In this document: positions 1 to 10,563 of the stretch, piece by piece
Layout: every line of letters starts with the position of its first letter
How positions within the stretch are numbered: position 1 is the first letter of the stretch
Assembly: GCA_905221605.1 (NCBI GenBank)
Contig: CAJNDS010001946.1
Coordinates: 560,736-624,735, forward strand
Origin: Symbiodinium natans
Taxonomy: Eukaryota; Sar; Dinophyceae; Suessiales; Symbiodiniaceae
Reading direction: 5' to 3'
Length of the DNA: 64,000 bases
Made by a program: the position numbers and the translations under genes
Notes under the pieces: model-generated
What the model was told of the DNA's origin: nothing
Seen by the model: only the letters and a program-made list of their open reading frames with translations
Database searches by the model: none

Positions 1-315
1 GACGATAGAAGATACGATGGTCGTGATCGCCGAGATGACCGCAGAGACTCCAGAAGACGAGATAGCAGTCGTTCCCGAGATGACCGACGAGATGAGCGAA
101 GGCACGGAGATTCAGATCGTGACTACGATCGTCGGGGTGACCGCAGAGACGACAGACGTGAGGACCGCAGGGATCGCAGGGAGGAGGATCGGAGAGATGA
201 CCGGAGGGACGAGAAGGATGATCGGAGGAGCGATCGCTATGAGCCTCGTGGTCCAGATGACGGCGAAAGTGATAGAGCTGGGAGGCTGGAACCTGAGAGT
301 TTGCTGATCCCATAA
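1..315 (+). CDS. C-terminal part of an Arg/Asp-rich (RD/RS-type) protein
   Basis: Frame 1 is open from the window edge to TAA at 313-315. It encodes about 104 residues dominated by R, D, E and S (runs such as RDRRDDRRDSRRRDSS). This low-complexity charged tail is typical of splicing factors and other nuclear RNA-binding proteins (family knowledge). No RRM or other folded domain is inside the window, so the exact family cannot be named. The start is off the left edge. The TAA may be the true end, or it may lie in an intron if translation continues into the coiled-coil exons at 384-846. Confidence 0.6.
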   Translation, partial: DDRRYDGRDRRDDRRDSRRRDSSRSRDDRRDERRHGDSDRDYDRRGDRRDDRREDRRDRREEDRRDDRRDEKDDRRSDRYEPRGPDDGESDRAGRLEPESLLIP

Positions 316-383
316 CTTGAGCCGTCCGTGAAATGTGTGACAGTGCATGACAGTGTGACAGTACCATGATGTACCATGCTCAG

Positions 384-846
384 GTCGCAGCGAAACGGCC
401 ATGATGGCCGCGATCTGGAAGACTTCGACCCTGCGTCCATGCAAGAGGAGCTTCGGCGGCAGCGGGAGGAGCTGAACGCCTCGAAGATGCGAAAACTTGA
501 TAGCCGTGCTCGATGAGCTCGCTGACCAAAGCTCGGATCGGCAAGCTGTCAGAACGGCTACATGGAAAATGGGCGTGTGCACTCGAGTCATACTGCCACA
601 GCTTTGATGACCCACTGCAATCTACAGTCGCACTGCAGCTGCTGCGTGTTTCCAAAGTTCAGTGTCACTGTTCTCTCCTGAGCGTAGCCGCAGCCAACTG
701 CCAACTTGAAGCGTGAAAAGCGCACAGGTTACGACCTGCTTCGCGAGAATGCAGAGTTGCGTAAGATGACGAATTCGCTATCACCTCAGCTGCATGGCGA
801 GCTGTGTGGACTTGAGTTGTTTCAAAGACGAAAGCAGCAAAGCTGA
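384..846 (+). CDS. Candidate coiled-coil exons downstream of the RD-rich exon
   Basis: After a CAG acceptor-like site at 381-383, the frame starting at 385 reads a charged helix (LEDFDPASMQEELRRQREEL) and ends at TGA 514-516. A different frame at about 494-560 reads LDELADQSSDRQAVRTA. A third segment after CACAG at 723-727 reads YDLLRENAELRKM and ends at TGA 844-846. All three look helical and charged and could be exons of the same gene as the RD-rich tail. The junctions do not phase cleanly by eye, so this may equally be a decayed copy. No function is assigned. Confidence 0.35.
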
Positions 847-2917
847 GGTACCAGCTGCATGTCTTAATGCTGTACCAGGGGAAGAACATCTCCGATGCTA
901 GCATAGGCACGTGTGCATTGCATGCTCCTGTCATGATGCTTGACCGCCTGGAGCGCTCGTCTTGTGAAGTTGGCGGATCAGGCATGTCAACTGAAGTGGA
1001 CGATACAGGCTCCGAGCTAAGACAAGAGCAACTTATGTTTGGATTTAATGGCTTTGGAGGTGAAGACTGTGTGCCATGCCAAGTTTGCATGGTAATGCCT
1101 TCCGAAGTCTCACATCGTGTTTGACCCCCCCGTCCCCCCCTTGAATTGCAATCACATGCTGGACATGATCTGCGGCCATGGCCCCGCCCAAAGCAGGACG
1201 AACTGAACAGGACGCTTTCAACGTAAGTGTTCCACTCTGGGGTACAAGCACTGCAGCCCTGCAGTGCCGGAACTTCCTTGCTGATTCGATGCACCCCGCA
1301 ACATTGTAACATGTCAGAGGTATCATATCGCGAATGCAACTACCCACTGCTCTGGCACGAGGATAGCAGAAGCTGCGCCAGTAACCTTGAGCAGTGACTG
1401 CCATGCAAGCTTTGGATGGTTTCAGGTTCCAATTGCCCTGACCATGCGACGAGTTGTTCTTCAGCACAAGCCGCAATCAAGTTTGCACCAAGGCTTGGCA
1501 GCTCTCGAAGGCGGCGCTATCCTCGGACATGTTCTGGACATATTATGGTACGTTTAGGCCGAAGATTGACTGAAGCTGGGCAAACACCAGAAGGGAGAAG
1601 ATGCTGAACAAAAGTTCGACGGCTAATAACGTAAACCTACGACGGTTCCTGTAATGGTTTGTATTGAAGTAGAAATTGCTAGTAAAATCCCGATGTTCCA
1701 TCACTTTGTTTGTGATCAAAGATATGATGGCAAAAGAAATTTCATTAGCAATGTAGAATTCCAGGGTTCGCTTCGCCTTCATCGTAAGAATGCTGCCATG
1801 AAGATTAGCGAAAATATGCTCTGGAAGCGTCGAAACTTTGAATCTGAAGCAATGCTGCCTTTAGCAGAGATCAACACCAGTATAATCTTCTATCTGGATC
1901 CAAAAGGACCGGTCAGCAAAGGCCCTCTGAATCTGAATATGAATTCAAATGGAAGGGCCTTTGAGTTCATACACATCACACATCACAGCATGTTGAGGGT
2001 GAGGAGTAGAGCGTCCATCCAGCAAACTTTCGCAAAGACGCATAGCGCCAGAAGGCTTTTGCATGCATGGCACTCGCACTCTTGAGTTCTAGTGATTCTA
2101 GTCTCGTGATGTTGACCATAGCACTTTTGGAGCGCATGTGTCAAGGAGGCAAAGGGAGTCTGAGTGCAAAAGCATCCCCCGGCCTCCAGACCAGGTACAG
2201 CCCCGATGATGACGTCGATGTAGAAAAGTGGACGGCCCATTTGCCGAAACGACGGGAGCCTTGCCATCCAGAATCAAACTTCACAACATGGGGCGCAGGC
2301 AATCTGGGGCAAGGTCTTGGCTTCGGCTTAGGTTACGCAATTTGTGCACAAGCCACATGCAGAAAGAACCCCGTTTCTGCGGGGCGGAACACCGTCAAGG
2401 ACTTTTGTGAACCATAAAGTAGCTGTGCAGAGGAGACCGGCACCCAAGGCGTGAGGGTGTTCCAGGCCACATGGTCTCACTGCTTTCAAAAGCTTCAAAC
2501 ATCAAGACCGGCACCACTCACCCGAATTCACCACTCACTCAGCTGGATTACTGTGGCGGGTTCCTGAAGAGGTGTAAGGTTTTCGTCGAGGCACAGGCAG
2601 CTCGTGTCGCCTCAAGCTAGTTTCCCTCCGGTCCGGGCGAAGCCCTGCCGGGAACGACCAGTCCGACTTGGCGTTAAAACCAGAACACGACCTCCAGCTT
2701 TGGACAGGAGCATGTTCATGCCGCTTCATACCTCCGAAGGTTCGAGACATTTTCTGAGAGAGATAGAGAGGGAGAGAAGACCTCTCGCAAGAAAGAAGAG
2801 AGTTATAGGAAGCATGAGAGAAAGAAAGATTGAGAGGGAGAGGCAGAGTGAATCTCCCACTTTATTACAACCATTCCCTCGTCCATCAGCCGGAAAACCC
2901 TTCGCTCCTTGCTCAGA
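847..2917. other. No firm gene; AT-richer and unique sequence
   Basis: Only weak ORFs occur here. The stretch 867-1124 (plus) has a mildly protein-like composition (ERSSCEVGGSGMSTEVDD). 1654-2085 is an AT-rich ORF without recognisable features. 2750-2860 is purine-rich (GAGA-type). I see no RNA gene. Confidence 0.3.
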
Positions 2918-2919
2918 GT

Positions 2920-4397
2920 GGTTGCCGGGATTTCCATTTCACCCAATCGGAGAAATCTAGGAGGGGCCTTCGGGCCCTGTAAGCCCTACGCAAGAAGGAA
3001 GGAAAGAAACAAAGTGACCATCGTTCGGGGGTACAGGCAGGGCAGAGGATGTTGGTCGGAGGTTTCGCCTTTTGAGCCCTGTGCAGGATACGGTGAGAAA
3101 AGAGAGTCTATGGAGGGCCCGATGTTTGGAGACGCAACATTGGCCTGGCTCGTTTCGCACGGGATGTGTTGACGGAGCGCCTGGAGCGCAGGCTCGGAGT
3201 GAGCAGCCAAGCAACTCTCTAAGCAAGAGGTAAGCAAAGAAGGGCCGTCGTGAGGTTTCGCAGCTTTTGGAGAGGGGAGCACAGCCTAATCAGATGTTGA
3301 GTCTTGGGCTGCCGTGAGCTGAGGGTTGTGGAGCTTGGAAATGACATGCCGTGGGCCACTCAGGCCCGCCCCCGCACACAACACTCCAAAACCTGGCACG
3401 ATTCGCCGTCGCCATGGCGACGCCGGCCACTCCAGCCTGCCTGGTGCAGGTCGAGCCCAGGCATGATGGATCGAGGGTAGTTTAACTTGAGATGTTTGAG
3501 ACTTGGACACAGACGAAAAGTCCGGAGTATTGCTGCTTGCTGCTTAATGCTTCGTTTTCGTTTCCAGGCCACCAGCGGTGCGCTTGCCACTGGATGTTGC
3601 AAGGCCACCGGGCATGCTGGTCTTTGCAAATCACGTGCCAGTGAAGTTTGGACGAACTTCTTGGCGCAGGCCCCGCATTTACGTGTATTCTCATATTGTC
3701 ATCACAAAACAAACATGTTTGGCGAAGTACACGCCCCCCTTGTGCATGTAGATTCAGTTGGCTTAAGGTCCTGAGGCGAGTAGCCAGGATCCTCTGTGAT
3801 GCACATGCAGCAAGCACCTCAATGCGAAAAAGGCAAGACTCAGCTATTGAACATGTAAAGCCAACAAGAGTCTCGTCGGCCAGATCACGTTTCTACACCT
3901 CCATGCCAACGTTGAACACGTCAGGTCTTGTCGCCAAAGCACCGTTCGCTGGAGGAGGTGCCCATCAGGTTTTAGCTTGGCTGAGCTACATTCTACAGCC
4001 CAAAAGGTGCCTGGCACAGCTATCAGATTCAGCTTAGCTGCTTAGCTTATGTTGGATCAACTTAAGCAGGTGGGTCCCCCTAAAAAACGACAAAGTTGGG
4101 ACCGCGCTCTTGCTGCAGGGGAGGGGGGGGGGAGTGGGGTTTGCGCCACTGCTGGACTCTTCTATTTTCGACCCTGGTTGCCGGGAGTTCAGGCAATCGG
4201 AGAAATCTAGGAGGAGCTTGGGGCAGGGACAGAACTGATGCATTCTGATCTCCGACCTGGTCACGCGAGTTTTCTGTTTCAGGAGCGCACTTAGAGCGCA
4301 TGGCCTTCGAGCCGTATAAGCCCTACGCAAGAAGGAAGGAAAGAAACAAAGAGCAACACTCTCTAAGCAAGAGGTAAGCAAAGAAGGGCCGTCGTGA
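2920..4397 (+). repeat. Direct repeat pair, about 2920-3260 and 4174-4397
   Basis: Blocks shared by the two copies include TGGTTGCCGGGA, AATCGGAGAAATCTAGGAGG, AAGCCCTACGCAAGAAGGAA, and CTCTCTAAGCAAGAGGTAAG followed by CAAAGAAGGGCCGTCGTGA. The same order is kept, with indels between blocks. It is a local duplication or two copies of a dispersed element. No coding frame is preserved. Confidence 0.65.
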
Positions 4398-4398
4398 A

Positions 4399-4570
4399 AG
4401 CCCTCCAAACCCTATAATAAACCCTATAAACCCCATAAACCCGAAAGACCCTAGAAACCCTAAAGACCCTAGACCCTATAAACCCCAGAAACCCCAGAAA
4501 CCCTATAAACCCTATAAACCCTATAAACCCTAAACTCTAAACCCTAAACTCTAAACCCTAAATCCTAAAA
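4399..4570. repeat. Degenerate telomere-like tract (CCCTATAAA / CCCTAAA)
   Basis: About 170 bp of AAACCCTATAAACCC and CTAAACCCTAAAC variants. CCCTAAA is the complement of TTTAGGG, the telomere repeat reported for dinoflagellates and plants. The tract is internal and strongly degenerate, so it is an interstitial repeat, not a chromosome end. Confidence 0.75.
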
Positions 4571-4783
4571 CGCGCACAGCACCTGACTTGAGCGGCTGCA
4601 GGATCAAACATGAGTTCAAGACGAAACGTTAATGGCAAGTGCTTGAAACTTTCTGGGGGCTTCATCCTGTCTGTGACCTTTTTGCAGAGCAGCCCTGGTC
4701 CTTGTTCAAACGAAGGTCGAGCCACTGAGGTCTGAACCTTCGCCACAGCCATCACCACCGCCATCATCACCACCTGATATTCA

Positions 4784-5350
4784 GCGCTTGTGGTCAGGGT
4801 TGAGGGTTAGAGTTGGGCTTTAGGGTTTAGTGTTTGGGGGTTTGGCGCATTATGATGACGACACCTGCGACTTCGGGTGCTTGGCCACAAATGACTTCCA
4901 CCACATCGTTGCATCCTACAATGGCGAGTACGCCTGGGGAAGGCCTCGCTTGCTGCAGCTTCAAGTGCGCCGAGGGCGTCAGGCTTCCTACGGCCCAGGC
5001 TTTTCGGCCTTCTAGGCTGTCGAAGCTTGGGCTTCAGGGTTGTGAATGGGCACCCCAACCACCCCACCCCAATGCTTTTCATGCTATTAGGTTCTACATG
5101 TTTGTCGGCTGATCGTAGGTGAGGAAGTGGGACTTTTACTGCAATTCCCTTGAGCGCCGCTATAGTTGGCAAACGGGTTTGGGCTCCTGCGGCTGCAGCC
5201 CTAAAAAGCAGTCGTGGCAGATGCCCAGAATGTCTGCGCCCTGCATCCTCCGTTTCCTACACACTTCCTCACCCAAAACACCTAAAATCCCAACCCCTTT
5301 CCCGCCACAAAAAGCAAGGTTTCAGGGCTTAGAGACAACAGGCTTGCAAG
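4784..5350 (+). repeat. Left arm of a long inverted duplication
   Basis: This arm is matched in reverse complement by about 9312-9846. Both arms give the same peptides in the same frames (GVWRIM.TTPA.SGAWPQMT and LERRYSWQTGLGS). The outer ends match as CGCTTGTGGTCAGGGTT. The inner ends match as GACAACAGGCTTGCAAG with its inverse near 9312. Divergence is a few percent plus small indels. Confidence 0.8.
4826..5015 (+). CDS. Conserved peptide frame in the inverted repeat (possible C-terminal exon)
   Basis: After TTTAG, the frame reads HYDDDTCDFGCLATNDFHHI then VASYNGEYAWGRPRLLQLQ and stops at TAG 5013-5015. The right arm keeps this frame open with conservative changes only (D to H, N to D, A to P, S to Y), which suggests coding rather than drift. 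I do not recognise the protein. It could be the last exon of a duplicated gene or part of an element carried by the repeat. Confidence 0.35.
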
Positions 5351-5456
5351 AGAGGGTTTAGAGGTTAGAGGGTTTAGAGGGTTTAGAGGGTTTAGAGGGT
5401 TTAGAGGGTTTAGAGGGTTTAGAGGGTTTAGAGGGTTTATAGGGTTTGGGGTTTAG
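5349..5456. repeat. Tandem 9-mer (TTTAGAGGG)n, telomere-like
   Basis: About ten near-perfect copies of TTTAGAGGG end in TTTATAGGGTTTGGGGTTTAGGG, immediately upstream of the RING-like gene. The unit is TTTAGGG with a two-base insertion, so it looks like an expanded variant of the telomere heptamer. Confidence 0.85.
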
Positions 5457-5475
5457 GGTGATTACAATCTGCGCC

Positions 5476-6291
5476 ATGTTGTCTTGCTTACTGACTGTTG
5501 TTTGGTCATGGGCCTCCCGGTTGTTTGCCTTCCTCTATCAGCTGTGGCCACGCACTGGTTCACAGCCCGACGGCACAGACTGGCCTGATGTAGAACTGGG
5601 TTGTTCAGAAGTCACGCCCGTGCTTGGTAAAACGTCTGTGGGTGAGTCAGCAGAAAGTTGGGTGTCGCAGCACAACTCTGCCGCTGGAAGCTCCGCTGGA
5701 TGTCTAGAACCCTTGGATGACTTGTGCGAAAAGAAACCCATTGGTGAGCTCTTGGCAGTGGCCCAAGATTTAGAGCTTTTGAGTGGTTACGAAGCAACGC
5801 TGCACTTCTTGTTGTCCAGAGACACAAGCGACAAGCTGAAGCTGTCCTGCAGAACGGCTCTCCTTTGTGTGCAAATGGCACAGCAGAAAGGGGAAGAAAC
5901 ATGGTGCTTCTGCAGCCGTGCAATAGCTGCGGCAGGCGTGGATTCATATGAGGAAGCCGACAGGAGTGAGAGTGCCACAGTCGTAGTTGACGCTGAAACT
6001 TTGCGCCACATGCGCGCCTTTGCTTCTAAGCTGTCTGTGTCTGTGTTGTCCCAACTTTTGAATCGGGTGGGGGACCACTTGCCCCTGCATCGAGAAACCT
6101 TTGGAGATTGCCGCCGTGGACCCTGTGCTGTGTGTGGAGAACAAGGAGACATGATTATGACCTTTTGCAGCGACAAGCACGCGCTGCGCATGGCCTGCGC
6201 AAGAAAGTTGTTGCCACGGTCGCTTCGCTGTCCTTCTTGCCGGTGTGATTGGCGGCAAGACATGATTGACATGTTCGAATCAAGAAATTGA
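5476..6291 (+). CDS. Membrane-anchored protein with C-terminal RING-like zinc finger
   Basis: Intact single-exon ORF of 271 residues. I chose the ATG at 5476; the upstream in-frame sequence is the TTTAGGG repeat. Residues 1-25 (MLSCLLTVVWSWASRLFAFL) form a signal-anchor or one transmembrane helix. The last 50 residues carry a RING-type cysteine/histidine array: CAVC, then C..DKH, C.RKLLP, and CPSCR. This is the order of a C3HC4-like RING, so ubiquitin E3 ligase activity is plausible by family. The central part is acidic and helical and not recognised. A truncated, frameshifted copy lies at 8388-8655. RING spacing is atypical, so zinc binding is inferred. Confidence 0.65.
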   Translation: MLSCLLTVVWSWASRLFAFLYQLWPRTGSQPDGTDWPDVELGCSEVTPVLGKTSVGESAESWVSQHNSAAGSSAGCLEPLDDLCEKKPIGELLAVAQDLELLSGYEATLHFLLSRDTSDKLKLSCRTALLCVQMAQQKGEETWCFCSRAIAAAGVDSYEEADRSESATVVVDAETLRHMRAFASKLSVSVLSQLLNRVGDHLPLHRETFGDCRRGPCAVCGEQGDMIMTFCSDKHALRMACARKLLPRSLRCPSCRCDWRQDMIDMFESRN

Positions 6292-6635
6292 ACTGACAGG
6301 TTTTTTCTTTGACATGCGCGCGTTCTCTCTTGACTTGGCCATCGATTGCACAGCTACAAGGGGCCGATGGCGTGGGCGTGCTGGGTCTTTTTTACCTGGG
6401 ATGGCGGCAAGAGCGCTTGGTCATGATGTGCTGCGTCTCGCCTGGTAGCAAATCTTCAAACACGATGCTTTGAGTACAGGTGCCTAGTCCTGGGCTACTG
6501 ACATAATCTGCCCAGAATCTCCGTTCAACGAAAACCCCAAACCCTGAAACCATGTAATCTGCCGTCAGGAGATGCGCGCTTCGGGTCGGCGCGAGTTGGG
6601 CGAGCCATGGATGGCGGGCCACCCCAGAGGTCCAG

Positions 6636-6708
6636 TTGCAAAAGGGTTTAGGGTTTAGGGTTAAGCCCCAAGCCCAGATGCAAAAAGAGTTCGGGTTTAG
6701 GGTTTGGG
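6636..6708. repeat. Short TTTAGGG tracts
   Basis: GGGTTTAGGGTTTAGGGTTA, and a second GGGTTTAGGGTTTGGG about 40 bp later, separated by unique DNA. Interstitial telomere-like repeats. Confidence 0.7.
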
Positions 6709-7180
6709 CATCAGCGGCGGGGCTCCAAACTCGGTAGACGCCCTACACCTAGGCCACTAGACCCTTGGTGCTTTTAGGGGTTAGAGCTTGAGCTTGGTGG
6801 CTTGTGTGATCCTCGCTGCCTTTTTTGACCCTTGATCAAGTTCCCCCCGCCCCCCGCCGTGGCTGGCCAGGAGGGACAGCTGGAACAGTGTGCACATGAT
6901 GATGCTCCCCCCAAAGCAGACAGAATGAGGCATACAGGTAGGCAGGGGCTCTAGTGGCTTTTAGTTTTGGCTAGTCCGGTGGGCGGTGCTTGCATGACAG
7001 GTTCCTGTCCTGGGCGCCTTCCAAAAAAAAACTGAGAATAGAGCTGCTCAGGCCATACCCTGCCTGTTTATATACCCAATTCAGCCTTGAATCCCAAACC
7101 CCACACCACCCCCTACACCGTAAGCTCTCGACCTGAGCTGCAACGGAATCCTCACGCCGCCACTCCTCATCTCCATCTGC

Positions 7181-7932
7181 AAATTCTTTTCGCGCCCACC
7201 GAGGATGAGCGCTACCTCTCATGCTGCTTCAAGGGCACTGGTGAGGTGAAGAACGTGCCTCTGGCCGAAGTTAGGTGTAGCAAAAGCTTGAGTCAGCACT
7301 GCCAGCCATGCTTTGAGGCTTCAGGAGAACCCTGAACCTGTGCTTTCAGAGACCATGGAAGGGGTCTGCGCGGAATAAGTGCGATGCGGTTGTCGGTGGC
7401 CTGACGCTCCAGATTCGGTGTTGAGTTCGCGTATGCGGGTCTTGGGCTTGGGGTTCGATTCGGCGGTGTCTCACTTCCACGGTCCTAAGGATGGTTTTGA
7501 CATGCATGTGCGGTCAACGTCGTGCTGGGCCCTCCTGCACCGAAGAAGCAGCACGCTCGAAGCCTCCTGAACTGGTCCTGTTTACAGCTTGGGGGATCTT
7601 GGGATCCCTGAGCCCTAAACCCTAAACCCTAAACCCTAAACCCCCCCCTCGCAGCACACTGCCCAGATCACAATCAAGAAGAAGGATGCTCGAGGGGCCA
7701 AGTAAGTCGCTTGGAACTCCATTCAGAACCCCTCCTCTTTTGTTTGTTTTTGGCAGGCGGCGTGGACGAGGCACGGCTCCACGCATAAGTTTGCGAGCTG
7801 ACTGGTTGTTTGTTTCTGCTAGGAGAGATACAAACTGTGACTTGGCTTGCAGACGTGAGGATGTGTCATCCATGTGCAGGGGCCATGCTACTCACTCTCT
7901 GCTTGGATGGGCCCGTGCTTTTTTTGCTTAGC
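7181..7932 (+). CDS. Small basic-protein gene, three or more candidate exons
   Basis: Exon candidates are 7181-7274 (FAPTEDERYLSCCFKGTGEV, GT donor), 7655-7701 (AQITIKKKDARGAK, acceptor CGCAG, donor GTAAGT) and 7757 onward (RRGRGTAPRISL, acceptor GGCAG). The second and third join in phase (GCC AA|G CGG) to give a Lys/Arg-rich stretch suggestive of nucleic-acid binding or nuclear localisation. The third exon ORF runs to TAG at about 7931. The intron between exons 1 and 2 contains a TTTAGGG tract. The family is not recognised. Confidence 0.45.
7611..7647. repeat. Telomere-like tract inside an intron
   Basis: Four to five exact CCCTAAA copies are followed by a C run that merges into the CGCAG acceptor of the exon at 7655. 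Confidence 0.8.
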
Positions 7933-8387
7933 CAGACGCAAGAAAATGTAGCTGCTTGCGCTGCTTGTGCTTCTCGGGCCACAAGCAGCCCAAACGATCC
8001 AAGCGATGGCAGTCAGCCCTGGGTTTGCTGAAATGGCTTGGCTGAGCTTCGAGAGGCCGGAGTCACTGCCGTCGGGGTGCATGTTGCTTGTTCAACGCAG
8101 CCGACGCAGCCGTGTCCTCCTGCGCAAGCGGGGAGTGACGCTGGGCTATACAGCTGCTGCGTGTGACCGCAGCTGGAAAGATTCGCAGTGGCAAGAGGTG
8201 CTCTTTCTCCTTCATACTTTGCATGTGGGATTCTTGCTGGTCCATCTCGTCACGTACAGCCCGGCGACCAGCCTGTCAGTGCCCGTGTTTTTGCCAAGGT
8301 GCAAAGCTGCTGATATCGACGTTACTGAACACCTGAAGCCCCATGTTGTACTCTACAGCGCTGCGCTGCCGTCAGCTCTTGCGAAAA

Positions 8388-8655
8388 GGCTGCCTTTGTG
8401 TGCAAATGGCACAACAGAAAGGGGGAGAAACATGGTGCTTTTGCCGCCGCGCAATAGCTGCGGCAGGCGTGGACTCATGTGAGCCGACAGGAATGAGAGC
8501 GCCGCAGTCGTAGTTGACGCTGAAATTTTGCGCCGCATTCGCTCCTTTGCTTCTAAGTTGTTGTCTGTGTTGTTCCAACTTGTGAACCGGGTGGGGGACC
8601 ACTTGCCCCTGCATCGAGAAACCTTTGGAGATTGCCGCCGTGGACCCTGTGCTGT
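8388..8655 (+). pseudogene. Truncated, frameshifted copy of the RING-like gene
   Basis: This is highly similar to 5860-6131 of the intact gene (TTTGTGTGCAAATGGCACA, GACCACTTGCCCCTGCATCG). It starts mid-gene, carries a small deletion (GATTCATATGAGGAAGCC against GACTCATGTGAGCC) that breaks the frame, and stops just before the zinc-finger cysteines, where unrelated P-rich/poly-C sequence begins. The same orientation as the parent points to a partial tandem duplication. Confidence 0.85.
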
Positions 8656-9311
8656 CTCCAAAGCCCCCCAACCCCAGCCTGCCATCCCACACCCTGCAAT
8701 CCCTGAAGCGGCCCATACTAACCCCTCCCCCCTCGCACCCCCCCCCCCCCCCCCCCCCCAAAACAAGGTCTTCGGGACCCAGAGAGTGCAGGTTCAAGGT
8801 TTCCAGAGTTTCAGCGCATGGAGTTCAAGTTTGAGGCTCCAAGCTTTTGCTGGGGTTTAGGGGCCTAGGCATTGGGGTTGAGGGTTTAGAGGCTTCGCAG
8901 GCTCCAGGCTCAGGGAATGAAAGCTCCCCAAATCACAACACCTCCACCCAAAAAAGCAGAGATCTTGATAGTGCCACAAGAGCGAAACAGAAATACGGCG
9001 GGGAGGCCGAGGTAGGGGATTCCTGGTCCAGGGTCGGGTTTGGAGGTTTCCTGGAGGTGCGGTTTTGATATTGCCCTCACAGCGAAGCTGAATTCTCAGT
9101 CTCGCTACCCCTGTGCCTGTCGCGAAGAGGACGAGATGTTGCAAATCCCTTCGCCGCTCCCTGGCAGGCTTCATGCCCAGATTACCCGCAGTATAGTGGC
9201 CTTTGCCCCGTGACTGTGTCGGGTACGATCCGCAAGCCGGCAGGTAAGGGGAAAGCAGTTCGAGCGGCGTCACAGGGGGTTGTGCTGAGGCCTCGCACAA
9301 GAAGCTTGGAC
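8656..9311. other. C-rich and low-complexity DNA, no firm gene
   Basis: Contains a run of about 20 C at 8740-8759. A weak plus frame at 8940-9066 (RAKQKYGGEAEVGDSWSRVG) ends at TGA. Nothing else is supported. Confidence 0.4.
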
Positions 9312-9846
9312 TTGCAGGCCTGTTGTCTCTAAGCCCTGAAACCTTGCTTTTTGTGGCGGGAAAGGGGTTGGGATTTTAGGTGTTTTGGGTGAGGAGGTGT
9401 GTAGGAAACGGAGGATGCAGGGCGAATAAATTCTGGGCATCTGCCACGACTGCAGTTAGGGCTGCAGCCGCCGGAGCCCAAACCCGTTTGCCAACTATAG
9501 CGGCGCTCAAGGCAATTGCAGTAAAAGTCCCACGTCCTCACCTATCCTCACCTACGATCAGCTGACAGACATGTAGAACCCAATAGCTGATGAAAGCCAT
9601 TGGGGCTGAAGCCCAAGCTTCGACAGCCTAGAAGGCGTAAAAGCCTGGGCCGTAGGAAGCCTGACGCCCTCGGCGCACTTGAAGCTGCAGCAAGCGAGGC
9701 CTTCCCCAGGGGTACTCGCCATTGTAGGATGCAACGATGTGGTGGAAGTCATCTGTGGCCAAGCACCCGAAATCGCAGGTGTCGTGATCATAATGCGCCA
9801 AACCCCCAAACACTAAACCCCAAAGCAACCCTGACCACAAGCGTTG
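9312..9846 (-). repeat. Right arm of the long inverted duplication
   Basis: Reverse-complement partner of 4784-5350. On the minus strand it keeps the frame GGLAHYDHDTCDFGCLATDD and the second peptide block LERRYSWQTGLGSGG. The two arms enclose about 4 kb. Confidence 0.8.
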
Positions 9847-10563
9847 AACAAAAAAACCCTTACCTTACACACCGAAGGATGAACCCTTAACACTAAACCC
9901 TATTGACCTCGATCTCTAAATCTTTAGTTTGGGTATTGGGCACCACAGGGCTTACTTTGCTGAGCTTGCTCTTAAAATTGTTTTCCGGTTGTCTAAGCTT
10001 TGAATTTCGAGGCCCTGGCCGCTTGGCTGATTTGAAGGCGAGGGCCCATTTTCTCTTAATTTTCATTTTTTAACTGTTTTTTCCTTCGCCTCCAGTTGCA
10101 AGAACTGTCAAATAAGAAACTTGCTTCGACCACCTGTTGACCCTGCAGGGCTACTCTGTGGTGCTGGGACGTCTGGGGAAAGGCACATTCTCTGCGGGCC
10201 GGCTCTGGGGATACTCTGCAGGATTCACACACTGCATATTTGGTTATGCACTCTATGGGGGGGATACTGCGCGACATGTCTGCGATGGCATGGGGTGGGG
10301 AAAACCATATGCCAAACTCTAAGAATGTGCTCCCGAACCAGTCGGCAAGCGGGCAGTCCATGACCAGCCAAGACCCTCCGGATTTGGCCCTTGGATTTCA
10401 ACCTCTAGCCAAACAAGTTGGGACTCCAAAACCTACAGGGCGGGAGGGGGGGGGGGTGTTGGAGACCTTTAGGGTCCTCACACCCCTGTGGTTCACAGGG
10501 ATGTGTGCGGAGCCCCATCGAGTAGAGGTACACGGCATGGACCACAACCATGCCTAGGCTAAG

